This document shows positions 32,381-41,267 of a stretch of DNA of 64,000 bases, in pieces. Under the pieces are notes generated by a model, which did not search any database, was not told the DNA's origin, and saw only the letters and a program-made list of their open reading frames with translations. Origin of the DNA: JACPYF01 sp947085845 (GTDB lineage: Bacteria > Patescibacteriota > Saccharimonadia > Saccharimonadales > Saccharimonadaceae); assembly GCA_947085845.1 (NCBI GenBank), contig CAMTXO010000001.1:124001-188000 (forward strand), written 5' to 3'. Both the position numbers and the translations under genes were made by a program. How positions within the stretch are numbered: position 1 is the stretch's first letter; the number at the start of each line of letters is the position of its first letter.

Positions 32381-34675
32381 ATGAAAAATTTAGTAATAGT
32401 AGAGTCCCCAGCAAAAGCCAAAACTATCGAGAAATACCTCGGTAGTGACTTTGTTGTGAAGAGTTCTATTGGCCACATTCGAGGTTTGCCGAGCAAAAAT
32501 GGCAGCATCGACGTTGATAATAATTTTGAACCAAAGTTTGAAGTCAGCGCCGATAAAAAGAAAGTTGTTGCCGAGCTGCGAAAAGACGTCAAAGCCGCCG
32601 ACACCGTTTGGCTCGCATCCGATGAAGACCGTGAAGGAGAGGCTATTGCCTGGCACCTAGCCGAAACCCTAAAGCTCGATCCGAAAAATACTAAACGTAT
32701 TGTATTTAACGAAATTACCAAAAAAGCACTAGATAAAGCTGTTGCTAACCCCGGAAATATCAACCAAGAACTCGTCGAAGCCCAGCAAGCCCGCCAAGCC
32801 TTGGACTATTTAGTAGGATTTGAGCTCTCACCAGTGTTGTGGCGCAAGGTTGGACCAAAACTCAGCGCCGGCCGCGTGCAGAGTGTAGCCGTACGTTTAA
32901 TAGTAGAGCGCGAACGCGAGCTAGAAAATTTCACGGCAGAATCCACATTCAAACTAGAAGCAATCTTTACTTTAAAAGACGGTAGCGAACTAGTCAGCGA
33001 GGTGCCTGTGAAATTCAAATCAGCAGCTGAAGCTGAAAAAGTCCTGCAAGAGTATGCAAAAAGCGATTTCAAAGTGGCTGACATCAGTAAAAAACCAGGT
33101 ACTCGCAACCCAAGCGCACCATTTACTACTAGTACATTGCAGCAAGAAGCCAGCAGCAAACTCGGCCTCAGTCCACGTAACACTATGAGTCTAGCTCAGC
33201 GTCTGTACGAAGCTGGGCATATCACTTATATGCGTACCGACAGCCTGAATATCAGTGGTGATGCCCTAAGCGCTATGACTACATATATAAAGGGTGAGTA
33301 CGGCGAAAACTACCACCAAGTGCGTACTTTCAAGACAAAATCATCTGGAGCTCAAGAGGCCCACGAAGCTATACGACCGACAAATGTCACCAAATCGATA
33401 GCTGGAGCTGATGAGCAGCAAAAAAAACTATACAACCTCATATGGCGACGAGCCTTGGCATCACAGATGGCGCCAGCGCAACTAGAAAAGACTACTATGA
33501 CTATTAGCGCTAGCGAATCGAGCCAAAACCTCGAGGCAAAAGGTGAGATTGTAGTATTCGACGGATTCTTGAAAGTCTATGGACGTTCAGGCGAAGACAA
33601 GTTACTACCGGATATTAACACTGGTGATACTCTAGAATTACTGCGTGCTACAGCAACAGAACACCTCTCTCGCGGCCCAGCTCGTTACACCGAAGCATCG
33701 CTAGTCAAAAAACTGGAAGAAATGGGTATCGGCCGGCCGAGCACCTATGCCTCAACAATTGCAACAGTGCAAACTCGTGGCTATGTAGAACGCGGTGACG
33801 TCGAAGGTGAAGAACGAAAAACCACGGTATTTACACTCGAAAATGGCAAAATAGAAAAAACTCAACCGACCGTAGAGTATGGCAAAGACAGTAATAAGCT
33901 AGTGCCGACAGATACAGGCAACGTTGTGACAGATTTTTTGGTCAAACATTTTAGCGAAGTAATGGAATACGATTTCACCAAAGAAGTTGAGGATCAACTA
34001 GATGAAATCGCCGACGGCAACAAACAGCGCGTCGAAGTACTGCAGAATTTTTACGGACCGTTCCATAAATTAGTTGAATCTAGTGCTGACATATCTCGTG
34101 CTGACGCCTCACAAAGTCGTAGTCTGGGTAATGACCCTAAGTCTGGCAAACCAATCATTGCACGATATGGCCGATACGGCGCTATGTTACAACGCGGCGA
34201 GGCAGGGGACGATGACAACAAACCCGACTTTGCGCCTATGCCTACCGGTGCAAAGATCGACAATGTCACACTAGAACAAGCGCTTGAAATGTTCCAACTA
34301 CCCCGACTCCTTGGCACAACTGATGACGGTAAAGAAATAAAGGCCAATATCGGTCGTTTCGGACCATATATAGTCGTCGACAAATTATTTGTATCTATCA
34401 AACCGCTCGATCCGCACACAATCACACTGGAAGAAGCCCGGAAATACTATGCTGAAAAGCTCAAGGCTGAAGCTGAAAAGAACATCGCAGACTTCGGTGA
34501 TGGCATAAAAGTACTTAAAGGTCGTTTCGGACCATACATCACAGACGGCACCAAAAATGCCAAGATACCTAAAGATACCGAGCCAAAATCTATTACTCAC
34601 GAACAAGCTAAAGAATTACTAGCCAAAGCTCCTGCAAAAAAAGGCCGCGGACGACGAATAGTCAAAAAGAAATAA
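32381..34675 (+). CDS. topA: DNA topoisomerase I
   Basis: 764 aa. Relaxes negative supercoils. TOPRIM domain (residues 1-115; IVESPAKAKTIEKYLG, SDEDREGEAIAWHL), type IA core with catalytic Tyr283 (ITYMRTDS), and C-terminal GRFGPYI-type repeats (two copies, about 655 and 710) with a basic tail (KKGRGRRIVKKK). No CxxC zinc ribbons. This is the C-terminal layout of actinobacterial-type enzymes. AAAAGGCAAC precedes the ATG. Confidence 0.97.
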   Translation: MKNLVIVESPAKAKTIEKYLGSDFVVKSSIGHIRGLPSKNGSIDVDNNFEPKFEVSADKKKVVAELRKDVKAADTVWLASDEDREGEAIAWHLAETLKLDPKNTKRIVFNEITKKALDKAVANPGNINQELVEAQQARQALDYLVGFELSPVLWRKVGPKLSAGRVQSVAVRLIVERERELENFTAESTFKLEAIFTLKDGSELVSEVPVKFKSAAEAEKVLQEYAKSDFKVADISKKPGTRNPSAPFTTSTLQQEASSKLGLSPRNTMSLAQRLYEAGHITYMRTDSLNISGDALSAMTTYIKGEYGENYHQVRTFKTKSSGAQEAHEAIRPTNVTKSIAGADEQQKKLYNLIWRRALASQMAPAQLEKTTMTISASESSQNLEAKGEIVVFDGFLKVYGRSGEDKLLPDINTGDTLELLRATATEHLSRGPARYTEASLVKKLEEMGIGRPSTYASTIATVQTRGYVERGDVEGEERKTTVFTLENGKIEKTQPTVEYGKDSNKLVPTDTGNVVTDFLVKHFSEVMEYDFTKEVEDQLDEIADGNKQRVEVLQNFYGPFHKLVESSADISRADASQSRSLGNDPKSGKPIIARYGRYGAMLQRGEAGDDDNKPDFAPMPTGAKIDNVTLEQALEMFQLPRLLGTTDDGKEIKANIGRFGPYIVVDKLFVSIKPLDPHTITLEEARKYYAEKLKAEAEKNIADFGDGIKVLKGRFGPYITDGTKNAKIPKDTEPKSITHEQAKELLAKAPAKKGRGRRIVKKK

Positions 34676-34800
34676 TACACTTAACTGATGTAGGTGTATT
34701 GACATTATATATAAATTATGTTAGTATAATAACAGATAGTACAGATATCTTCTGTCCTATTGCCATCTTTTAAAACCCAACATCTACTAGAGGAGACAGT

Positions 34801-35169
34801 ATGGCTACAGCTGTACAGGAAAAGGAAATCTCTCCTTACGCACTACATGGCGGCAAGCTGGTGTGCGAAAGGTATGAGAAGAGCAAAAGAGGGTTTCTTT
34901 TCAGAAAAAAAACCATCAGGCTCTCTCAGGAAGAACTTGACGAACTAAGCCGTGAGTACACCTTGAAGTTGATCGAAATTTCAAAGCTCACTCATGACAG
35001 TATGTACGCAAGCTGGGCTCTCGTCAGAGAGATTTCCGCAATTAAAGGGTCCTTCTGGTCACTTCACCTGGTTAATGGCCTTGGTGAGACCGTCATTCGT
35101 ACCCCTATCCGAAGCTGGCATGCTTCGGCAAGCTGTTTTGACGCACCACCACCACGAGTCATCGTGTAG
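34801..35169 (+). CDS. Small protein of unknown function
   Basis: 122 aa with AGAGGAGAC 5 nt before the ATG and a promoter TTGACA (from 34700) with TAGTAT 17 nt on. Soluble, a mixture of basic and helical stretches (ERYEKSKRGFLFRKKTIRL). No family recognised. The transcript may run into the hairpin at 35202 and the hammerhead ribozyme at 35248, so this is the likeliest mRNA to be processed by that ribozyme. Confidence 0.6.
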   Translation: MATAVQEKEISPYALHGGKLVCERYEKSKRGFLFRKKTIRLSQEELDELSREYTLKLIEISKLTHDSMYASWALVREISAIKGSFWSLHLVNGLGETVIRTPIRSWHASASCFDAPPPRVIV

Positions 35170-35201
35170 TGCATGTGTAACTACCAACAGCAGATGTAAA
35201 C

Positions 35202-35246
35202 AGGACAGTGTGCTTGCAGCAGTTTTTGCTGTCAGCACGCTGTCCT
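35202..35246 (+). terminator. Hairpin after the 34801 gene
   Basis: AGGACAGTGTGCT/AGCACGCTGTCCT (35202-35214 with 35234-35246, one mismatch) with an inner CAGC/GCTG. It has no U-tract after it (TTGGGTT), so it may be a 3' stabilising stem rather than a full stop. It directly abuts the ribozyme. Confidence 0.6.
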
Positions 35247-35247
35247 T

Positions 35248-35308
35248 GGGTTAGCTTCAGTAAATGTGTATTTACTCTGATGAGTTCGAAAGAACGAAAA
35301 GCGACACC
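35248..35308 (+). ncRNA. Hammerhead ribozyme (stem III open, type III)
   Basis: All conserved core elements are present in order. UUC cleavage triplet (35256-35258). Stem I AGTAAAT/ATTTACT (35259-35265 with 35270-35276) with GTGT loop. CUGAUGA (35277-35283). Stem II GTTC/GAAC (35284-35287 with 35292-35295) with GAAA loop. GAAA (35296-35299). Stem III AAGC pairs with GCTT (35299-35302 with 35254-35257), weakly extended by GGT/ACC. Predicted self-cleavage is after C35258. G10.1-C11.1 and A15.1-U16.1 are as required. Stem III is short, so activity needs testing. Confidence 0.85.
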
Positions 35309-35343
35309 AGAAAAGTTAAAGAACGTAAATTACTAAGAAATCT

Positions 35344-35373
35344 TTGGCAGGAGAGTCTAATTTGTGCTATAAT
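35344..35373 (+). promoter_or_regulatory. Possible upstream promoter of the sigma-4/HARE-HTH gene
   Basis: TTGGCA (35344-35349), 18-nt spacer, TATAAT (35368-35373). It lies downstream of the ribozyme. The rest of 35309-35526 holds no gene. Confidence 0.5.
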
Positions 35374-35441
35374 TTTAGTTAACACAGGGGTGAGGTGTGT
35401 AAGAGTAGGGTAGTAAAAAAGAAATTAGCAGACCGAAAGCC

Positions 35442-35470
35442 TTGACTTTATGCAAAATGTGTTCTAATAT
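35442..35470 (+). promoter_or_regulatory. Promoter of the sigma-4/HARE-HTH gene
   Basis: TTGACT (35442-35447), 17-nt spacer, TAATAT (35465-35470), about 50 nt before the start codon with an AAAAAGGAAC ribosome site. Confidence 0.65.
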
Positions 35471-35526
35471 AGTACAAAGTATGTAAATTAGCTTTATAAA
35501 ATAGAGTATAAAAAGGAACGAACAAT

Positions 35527-36579
35527 ATGAGCGATACAGCCGAAGCAAGTACTTCAACCTTAGACATCAAGGCATCTGTTGAGAGTATTCTGCAAAATAT
35601 CGACCGAGAGCGAGAACGAGAAATTATCGCTCGTCGTTTTGGTTTGTACGATCGTAAAGAAACGCTTGAACAAATCGGTGAAATGCTTGGTATTACCCGA
35701 GAGCGTGTTCGTCAACTAGAAAAAGCTATCTTGATTCGACTAAAGATCTCTGCCGAAGACGGTCAAGCAGATGTTGCTCGTCTAGAAAAAGAATTTATCA
35801 AACACCTATCTGAAATGGGCGGTGTTGCTCGTGTCAAAGATTTGAGCGAGAAGCTTAACACAGACGCAAATGCAAAGGACCACGCACATGTTGCCTTTGT
35901 TTCAACTTTAGCTCCAAACCTCGCAGTAGTTGATGAAAATGATGACTACTACCACTCTGTAGGCTTAAAGGAACATCATGACGAGAAAAAGATAAAAGAA
36001 AACATCGACAAAGTTCACAAAGCTATCAAAGAACTAAAGGGACAACCAGCAACCATCGAAGAGCTTCATTCTCAGGTAGACGGTTTTGAACACCCTTCAA
36101 ACGTCAAAGCAATGGCTCGTTCGAGCAAACATGTTGCAAACCTAAAAGACAAATGGGGACTTGTAAAGAACCCACTGGTTAACCCAAAGAATATTCGCGA
36201 CAAGATCTACGCAATCTTAGCTGAAAATGGCAAACCAATGCACTTTAGTAAAGTTGCTGAAGCTATCAAAGCTAGTGATTTCAAACGTCGTGACGTAACA
36301 CAACAAGCTATTCACAACGAACTTATCAAAGACGGTCGTTTTGTACTAATTGGTCGTGGTATCTACGCACTAAGCGAATGGGGCTACTCGTCTGGTACAG
36401 TTTCAGATATTATCTCTGACATCCTACGAAAAGAAGGACCGTTACACCGCGATGACATCGTTCGTAAAGTACTAAAGAAACGTCAAGTAAAAGAAACTAC
36501 TATTCTATTGAACCTACAGGGTAAACCTCAGTTCAAACGTGTTGCACGAGCAACATACGGCCTAGCTGACGAAAAGTAA
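35527..36579 (+). CDS. Sigma-70 region 4 fused to HARE-HTH domains
   Basis: 350 aa. N-terminal sigma region 4 (about residues 20-85: REREIIARRFGL, TLEQIGEMLGITRERVRQLE) that would bind -35 elements or the RNA polymerase flap, but no region 2. Residues about 210-345 hold two winged-helix repeats of HARE-HTH/RpoE-delta type (KIYAILAENGKPMHFSKVAEAI and DILRKEGPLHRDDIVRKVL). Likely a transcription regulator acting with RNA polymerase rather than a full sigma factor. AAAAAGGAAC precedes the ATG. Confidence 0.88.
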   Translation: MSDTAEASTSTLDIKASVESILQNIDREREREIIARRFGLYDRKETLEQIGEMLGITRERVRQLEKAILIRLKISAEDGQADVARLEKEFIKHLSEMGGVARVKDLSEKLNTDANAKDHAHVAFVSTLAPNLAVVDENDDYYHSVGLKEHHDEKKIKENIDKVHKAIKELKGQPATIEELHSQVDGFEHPSNVKAMARSSKHVANLKDKWGLVKNPLVNPKNIRDKIYAILAENGKPMHFSKVAEAIKASDFKRRDVTQQAIHNELIKDGRFVLIGRGIYALSEWGYSSGTVSDIISDILRKEGPLHRDDIVRKVLKKRQVKETTILLNLQGKPQFKRVARATYGLADEK

Positions 36580-36587
36580 GATATTCT

Positions 36588-37031
36588 ATGGCTACAAATT
36601 TGGAGAAAGGCCAGACCAAGAGTTCGGCATCCTTACAATCAGAAGAGAGCACTGAAAAGCATGCTTCGTATGCTAGACCTGCAATAATTGGTTTAGCTGC
36701 TAGTGCTGCTTTGTTTTGGTCTGGATTACTCGGCTACAGTAAATCATCTGCCAACTATCTACCCGTGAAGCCTACCAAAAATAGTATTTTTATAGGTGAC
36801 ACCAGTAAAGGCTCTGAATTTATAGTGCCTCAAACCGAAGCAAGTGAATTTATTTGCGGTAAAGCATTAATAAGGCTGCAGAGGGATCGCTATTTCAAAA
36901 AAACTATCGATGTACTACCTGGCGATGATGATGTGCATATAGTTTGCGAAGGCACTTCAGCAGCAACTCCGTTTGAATGGCCAAAGGACGTTCAGCCGCT
37001 TTTTTCAGAAGATGATCCGACTCCGGCCTAA
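36588..37031 (+). CDS. Single-pass membrane protein of unknown function
   Basis: 147 aa. A hydrophilic N-terminus, one helix (about residues 31-50) and an exported acidic domain with two Cys (EFICGKAL, HIVCEGT) that could form a disulfide. Begins 8 nt after the regulator's stop, so it is probably in its operon. No family recognised. Confidence 0.65.
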   Translation: MATNLEKGQTKSSASLQSEESTEKHASYARPAIIGLAASAALFWSGLLGYSKSSANYLPVKPTKNSIFIGDTSKGSEFIVPQTEASEFICGKALIRLQRDRYFKKTIDVLPGDDDVHIVCEGTSAATPFEWPKDVQPLFSEDDPTPA

Positions 37032-37074
37032 GATGGTTGCGATTACATCTGCTTTGGAGGATAATAAGAGATAG

Positions 37075-39729
37075 ATGTTGGGCTCAATTTTTGAATTTTT
37101 ATTACAGTGGTATGTATGGATGCCAATAGTTGCGTTATTGCTGTATTTGACATGGCGCAATAACCAGAAAGCTACACATATCCAAGCTGTTGATCCAGTA
37201 CTATTAGTGCTGGAAATTCCACGTACAAACGACAAACAAGAGCTCGCTGCCGAACAGTTATTTGCTAGTTTGCATGGTATTTTACGTGATCGAATAGAGC
37301 TCAAGCAGAGTGGGGGAGTTCAGGAACACGTGAGTTTTGAAATGGCATCTATAAACAAAATGATCCGTTTTTATGTATGGGCGCCACGCCACCTTAGAAA
37401 TTTTGTCGAAGGGCAAATTTATGCACAGTATCCAACAGTTCAGATACATGAAGCAGAGGAAGATTACACACGCCGCCATATAACCCATAGCGTCGTGAAT
37501 ACAGCGGAATTAACTCTTGTCGATAACGAAGTACTGCCTATAAAAACCTTTACAAACTTTGAAGTCGATCCGTTGGCAGGTATTACTGCAACTCTAGCAA
37601 AACTCGAAGACGACAACGAAGAATTATGGATCCAAGTCATCACTCGACCAATAGCAGACGATTGGCATCAGCGTTCAAGTCGCTATGTTGAACAAGTTAA
37701 AAAAGGATCAGTAGTCGGCATTAGTAGCGGGGGAGCAATGGGCTATATCGGTCAGATGCTCGCACTTCTTTGGAAACCACCAGAAACCACAGGCGGCGCT
37801 ACTAGGGAAGTGAGCGAACGAGAAAAAACCCGGATCTCTGAAATAGAGAAAAAATCTGTAAAACTTGGATATCAAGTAAAGATCCGTGTCGCATACCTCG
37901 GGCACTCCCAACCAATCGCTCGACAACGTATACAGGGATTAGTAGGTACATTCAAGCAGTTTAATAGTACTAACCTCAACGGCTTTCGTGTGAGCAAAAG
38001 TAGTTTTAAACGCGAAGATATTGCTGCCTACGGTGCTCGTTATTTCACCGACAACGGATTTATCCTCAATATCGAAGAGTTGGCTAGTGTTTTTCATTTG
38101 CCTCACACAAACGTAGAAACCCCGAACATTGTATGGGCGAGTACAAAAACAGCTGAACCACCTGCAAAACTTCCTGTTCTCACTGGCGACGACATTACAG
38201 ATGAGCAAATTAGTGCATTCGGCGTCACAAACTTTCGTGGGATCAATTACCAATTTGGTTTGCTGCGAGCCGACAGGGGAAGGCATGCCTATATCATTGG
38301 TCAGACGGGGGCAGGTAAGTCCGGATTGCTAGAGTTGTTTGCGCTCAGTGATGTGTATCACAATCAGGGATATGCAATTATCGACCCCCACGGAGACTTT
38401 GCAGTGAACAACCTCAGGTTTATACCAGCCCATCGCATGAAAGATGTAGTGTACTTTAACCCAGCCGACACAGCGTTTCCACTAGGATTTAACCCAATGG
38501 AAGTTCACGACCCATCTATGAAAAGTAACACCAGCAGTGAGATCATAGGCGTACTCAAACGCATGTTTGGCGACAGTTGGGGGCCTCGACTCGAATACAT
38601 TTTACGCTACACAATATTGGCACTTTTAGACTATCCAGACAGTACTATGCTCGATATAACACGGATGTTAACCGACAAAAAATTCCGCAAAAAAGTTCTC
38701 GATAAATGCGAGGATACTGTAGTGCTAAACTTTTGGAATGTGGAGTTTGCCAGCTGGAATGACAAGTTTGCGTCGGAAGCAGTTGCGCCGGTACTAAACA
38801 AAGTCGGTGCTTTTACCGCAAACCCAATTATCCGAAATATTATCGGACAACCAAAGAGTACTTTTGATATTCGCAAGATGATGGACGAAGGTAAGATACT
38901 GATTGTGAACTTATCAAAAGGTCTTATAGGCGAAGATAATGCCGGTATTCTAGGCGCCTTTTTAGTAACAAAGATTCAGCTTGCAGCTATGAGCCGCAGC
39001 GATATTCCGAATATTGAAGACCGTCGACCATTCTATCTGTATGTAGATGAGTTCCAGAACTTTGCAACTGATAGTTTTGCTACCATCCTGTCAGAGGCCC
39101 GTAAATATGGCCTTAACCTCACTATAGCCAACCAATATGTCTCTCAGATGGAAGATACCGTACGAGACGCTGTATTCGGTAACGTAGGAACAATGATATC
39201 GTTCCGTGTATCTGCAGATGATGCTCCGATACTTGCGAAGCCCTTTGAGCCTCAGTTTCAGCCCGAAGACCTCCTGCAGATGGCAAATCGTAACTTTGTT
39301 ATAAATATGGTTATCAGGGGAGAGAAGGCCCCTGCCTTTAGTGCAAAAACACTTAGCTTGCCTCCTATCCAGGCAGATAACTCAACTCAGATAGTTGAGC
39401 TGTCTCGACGATCATATAGTCGTCCTAGAGAAGAAGTTGAGCTAGAAATACAAACCCTGCTAGGGAAGGAGAGTGCTCCACTACCTCAACCTGCTAAAAA
39501 CTGGGTAACAGGTACAATGCAGAATAATAATAACCAGTCACAACAAGACCCAGCTAAAAAGCGGGCTCGTAGTCGTTCACGTAACAAAAATAAATCTACC
39601 AATCCAAATGTTGTAAAAAATGCACATACTGAAAATACGAAAGTAGAGTCGAGTAATAATACGTCTATAAAGATTCCTAACTCACAAAGCGTTGCCAAAT
39701 CTGCTGACAAAAATATTGCAGCAAAATAG
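37075..39729 (+). CDS. Membrane-anchored TraD/HerA-like DNA-translocating ATPase
   Basis: 884 aa. One N-terminal helix (about residues 7-24), a large domain of unknown type, then a P-loop ATPase: Walker A GQTGAGKSGLL (about 409), Walker B YLYVDEFQNF (about 655), plus ANQYVSQM and FRVSADDA sensor-like motifs. C-terminus is a Gln/Asn/Lys-rich disordered tail. Related to type IV coupling proteins and widespread in CPR genomes; it could move DNA or protein through the envelope. Start ATG 37075 follows AATAAGAGATAG with no strong ribosome site. Confidence 0.88.
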   Translation: MLGSIFEFLLQWYVWMPIVALLLYLTWRNNQKATHIQAVDPVLLVLEIPRTNDKQELAAEQLFASLHGILRDRIELKQSGGVQEHVSFEMASINKMIRFYVWAPRHLRNFVEGQIYAQYPTVQIHEAEEDYTRRHITHSVVNTAELTLVDNEVLPIKTFTNFEVDPLAGITATLAKLEDDNEELWIQVITRPIADDWHQRSSRYVEQVKKGSVVGISSGGAMGYIGQMLALLWKPPETTGGATREVSEREKTRISEIEKKSVKLGYQVKIRVAYLGHSQPIARQRIQGLVGTFKQFNSTNLNGFRVSKSSFKREDIAAYGARYFTDNGFILNIEELASVFHLPHTNVETPNIVWASTKTAEPPAKLPVLTGDDITDEQISAFGVTNFRGINYQFGLLRADRGRHAYIIGQTGAGKSGLLELFALSDVYHNQGYAIIDPHGDFAVNNLRFIPAHRMKDVVYFNPADTAFPLGFNPMEVHDPSMKSNTSSEIIGVLKRMFGDSWGPRLEYILRYTILALLDYPDSTMLDITRMLTDKKFRKKVLDKCEDTVVLNFWNVEFASWNDKFASEAVAPVLNKVGAFTANPIIRNIIGQPKSTFDIRKMMDEGKILIVNLSKGLIGEDNAGILGAFLVTKIQLAAMSRSDIPNIEDRRPFYLYVDEFQNFATDSFATILSEARKYGLNLTIANQYVSQMEDTVRDAVFGNVGTMISFRVSADDAPILAKPFEPQFQPEDLLQMANRNFVINMVIRGEKAPAFSAKTLSLPPIQADNSTQIVELSRRSYSRPREEVELEIQTLLGKESAPLPQPAKNWVTGTMQNNNNQSQQDPAKKRARSRSRNKNKSTNPNVVKNAHTENTKVESSNNTSIKIPNSQSVAKSADKNIAAK

Positions 39730-40343
39730 AATATTGCAGCAACTAGCAAAAAATAGAATTGATTTTGAAAATATCTAAAACAAAGAGTTAACAGTACGAC
39801 CCAAACGAGAGGGTAATGGACATATCGACAGGGGTATTTACGCAAAAACTAACATAAATTATAGATACAAGTTGAGTAGTAATGCAACTTATTTCTATAT
39901 ACATAATGTCGCACAATATATCTTTTGCGACACTACTTAGTATATACGATTTTACAGCAGTGTGGTGGTAGTGTAGTTATATTACCTGCTCAACACTAGA
40001 AAGTTATACTTTTGAGCACGGATTGGCTTCATTAACTCTTTATAGTCCGGGCGCCCTGTTCAAGAACGTGGTACCTCGTAATACTACTGTACTATCAGTA
40101 CTTGCTTTTTCCACAGTTAGTGTTTTTATATACTTTTCACGGATGTAGAGATTTGCTTTTTCACACTTTTGATATGCTAAGACATATTTTCTCTCTATCC
40201 CCTCTACCCTGTCTACAATATATTATTTGCTTTTTTATTGAATAAACATTTTAATATACTTTTACACTCATATAGCGCTCATTCTTGTATGCATAGAACA
40301 AAAATAGAACATAGGGAAGAGTGAGAGTACTACCTATATACTG
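39730..40343. other. 614-nt intergenic region with short repeats
   Basis: No supported gene. It holds a hairpin TGTCGCA/TGCGACA (39907-39913 with 39926-39932) and repeats of TTGCTTTTT followed by CCACAGTT, CACACTTT or TATTG at 40102, 40153 and 40227. A TATACTTTT(CAC/ACAC) pair lies near 40130 and 40256. AGTCCGGGC at 40044-40052 recalls RNase P, but the partner region is missing. The end of ftsQ and of the ATPase gene must terminate here, but no classic terminator was seen. Confidence 0.4.
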
Positions 40344-41267
40344 CTACTTATAAAATGCTCTGCCCGCTACTCGAACATCTACATAGCTTGGGGTTACTTT
40401 TTTCTGATCTAGATAGTCCACAACCCTCTTTATGTCCTCTACCGTTGCTGCTGGATCACGATCTATGTGAGTTTTTATGTAATACTTTTTACCTTCTATT
40501 TTTATATCAATCTGACGAGCTGTTCCTTTCGGCAACGTGGCTTCCTTTACCTCCCCTAGCCCAGAAGTATTAGTAAATGCAATGAGCCTACCTAGAAAGC
40601 GAAGGAACCGTTCCGACACTACTGCTTTGGTGCCATTTTGTATATCTGCACCGCTATTATCGACAATTGCAACACTTGGTTCATCAAAATAATTATTCAT
40701 GAAACTAACTCCGTCGTTATCAACAAAAGATTGTCCATTAGATGTTTTCCAGCCTGCAATCGGCTGTCGAAGCTCTATCTTAAAATTAGCTTGATTAGCA
40801 ACTGCGCCTTCTTTTGTGATACGCTTTACCTCCGGCAGGTCACTAGCAATCGTCTGAGCCAACCTTTCTTGGTTCAACGCGAAACGGAATCTTTCTCCTG
40901 GACGAGCAGAGATATAATCAGATATTGCTTTTTCGTACAGGGCCATTGGAGGCTCTTTCTTTGACTGAGGCTGAAATGATATAGAACCAACTCCTAGTAT
41001 GTATTGACTCGCAAGATACCATAGCCCAAGAACAATGAGCAGTACAATACCAGCAAATACCGTAATCACTTTCTTTCGTTTATCTTGTTGTTGTTTTTTT
41101 AACCTATCGGACTTTAATTCTGCCCTCTTTTGATTCGCAGCTTTGACATTAGATGATGTAGTTCCCTGTAGCGTACGGCTTCTTCTAAAGCTTGTATCGT
41201 CTTGTCCCTCAAGTAACTGAACTCGTCGACGAGCATCCCCAGAGCTTCGACGTCGACCGAACGCCAT
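40344..41267 (-). CDS. ftsQ: Cell division protein FtsQ-like
   Basis: 307 aa. A basic cytoplasmic N-terminus, one helix (about residues 68-88) and an extracytoplasmic POTRA/FtsQ region (PGERFRFALNQERLAQTIA, FVDNDGVSF, YVDVRVAGRAFYK). Its assignment rests on topology and its place after murG. FtsQ links early and late divisome proteins. ATG overlaps the murG stop by 1 nt (TGATG). Last gene of the cluster. Confidence 0.82.
   Translation of the reverse strand: MAFGRRRSSGDARRRVQLLEGQDDTSFRRSRTLQGTTSSNVKAANQKRAELKSDRLKKQQQDKRKKVITVFAGIVLLIVLGLWYLASQYILGVGSISFQPQSKKEPPMALYEKAISDYISARPGERFRFALNQERLAQTIASDLPEVKRITKEGAVANQANFKIELRQPIAGWKTSNGQSFVDNDGVSFMNNYFDEPSVAIVDNSGADIQNGTKAVVSERFLRFLGRLIAFTNTSGLGEVKEATLPKGTARQIDIKIEGKKYYIKTHIDRDPAATVEDIKRVVDYLDQKKVTPSYVDVRVAGRAFYK

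Noticed and set aside
40040..40060. AGTCCGGGC resembles the first conserved region of RNase P RNA
   Set aside because: The required GAGGAAAGTCC context and the partner P4 strand (ACAGAA..CCGGC) about 200 nt on are missing.
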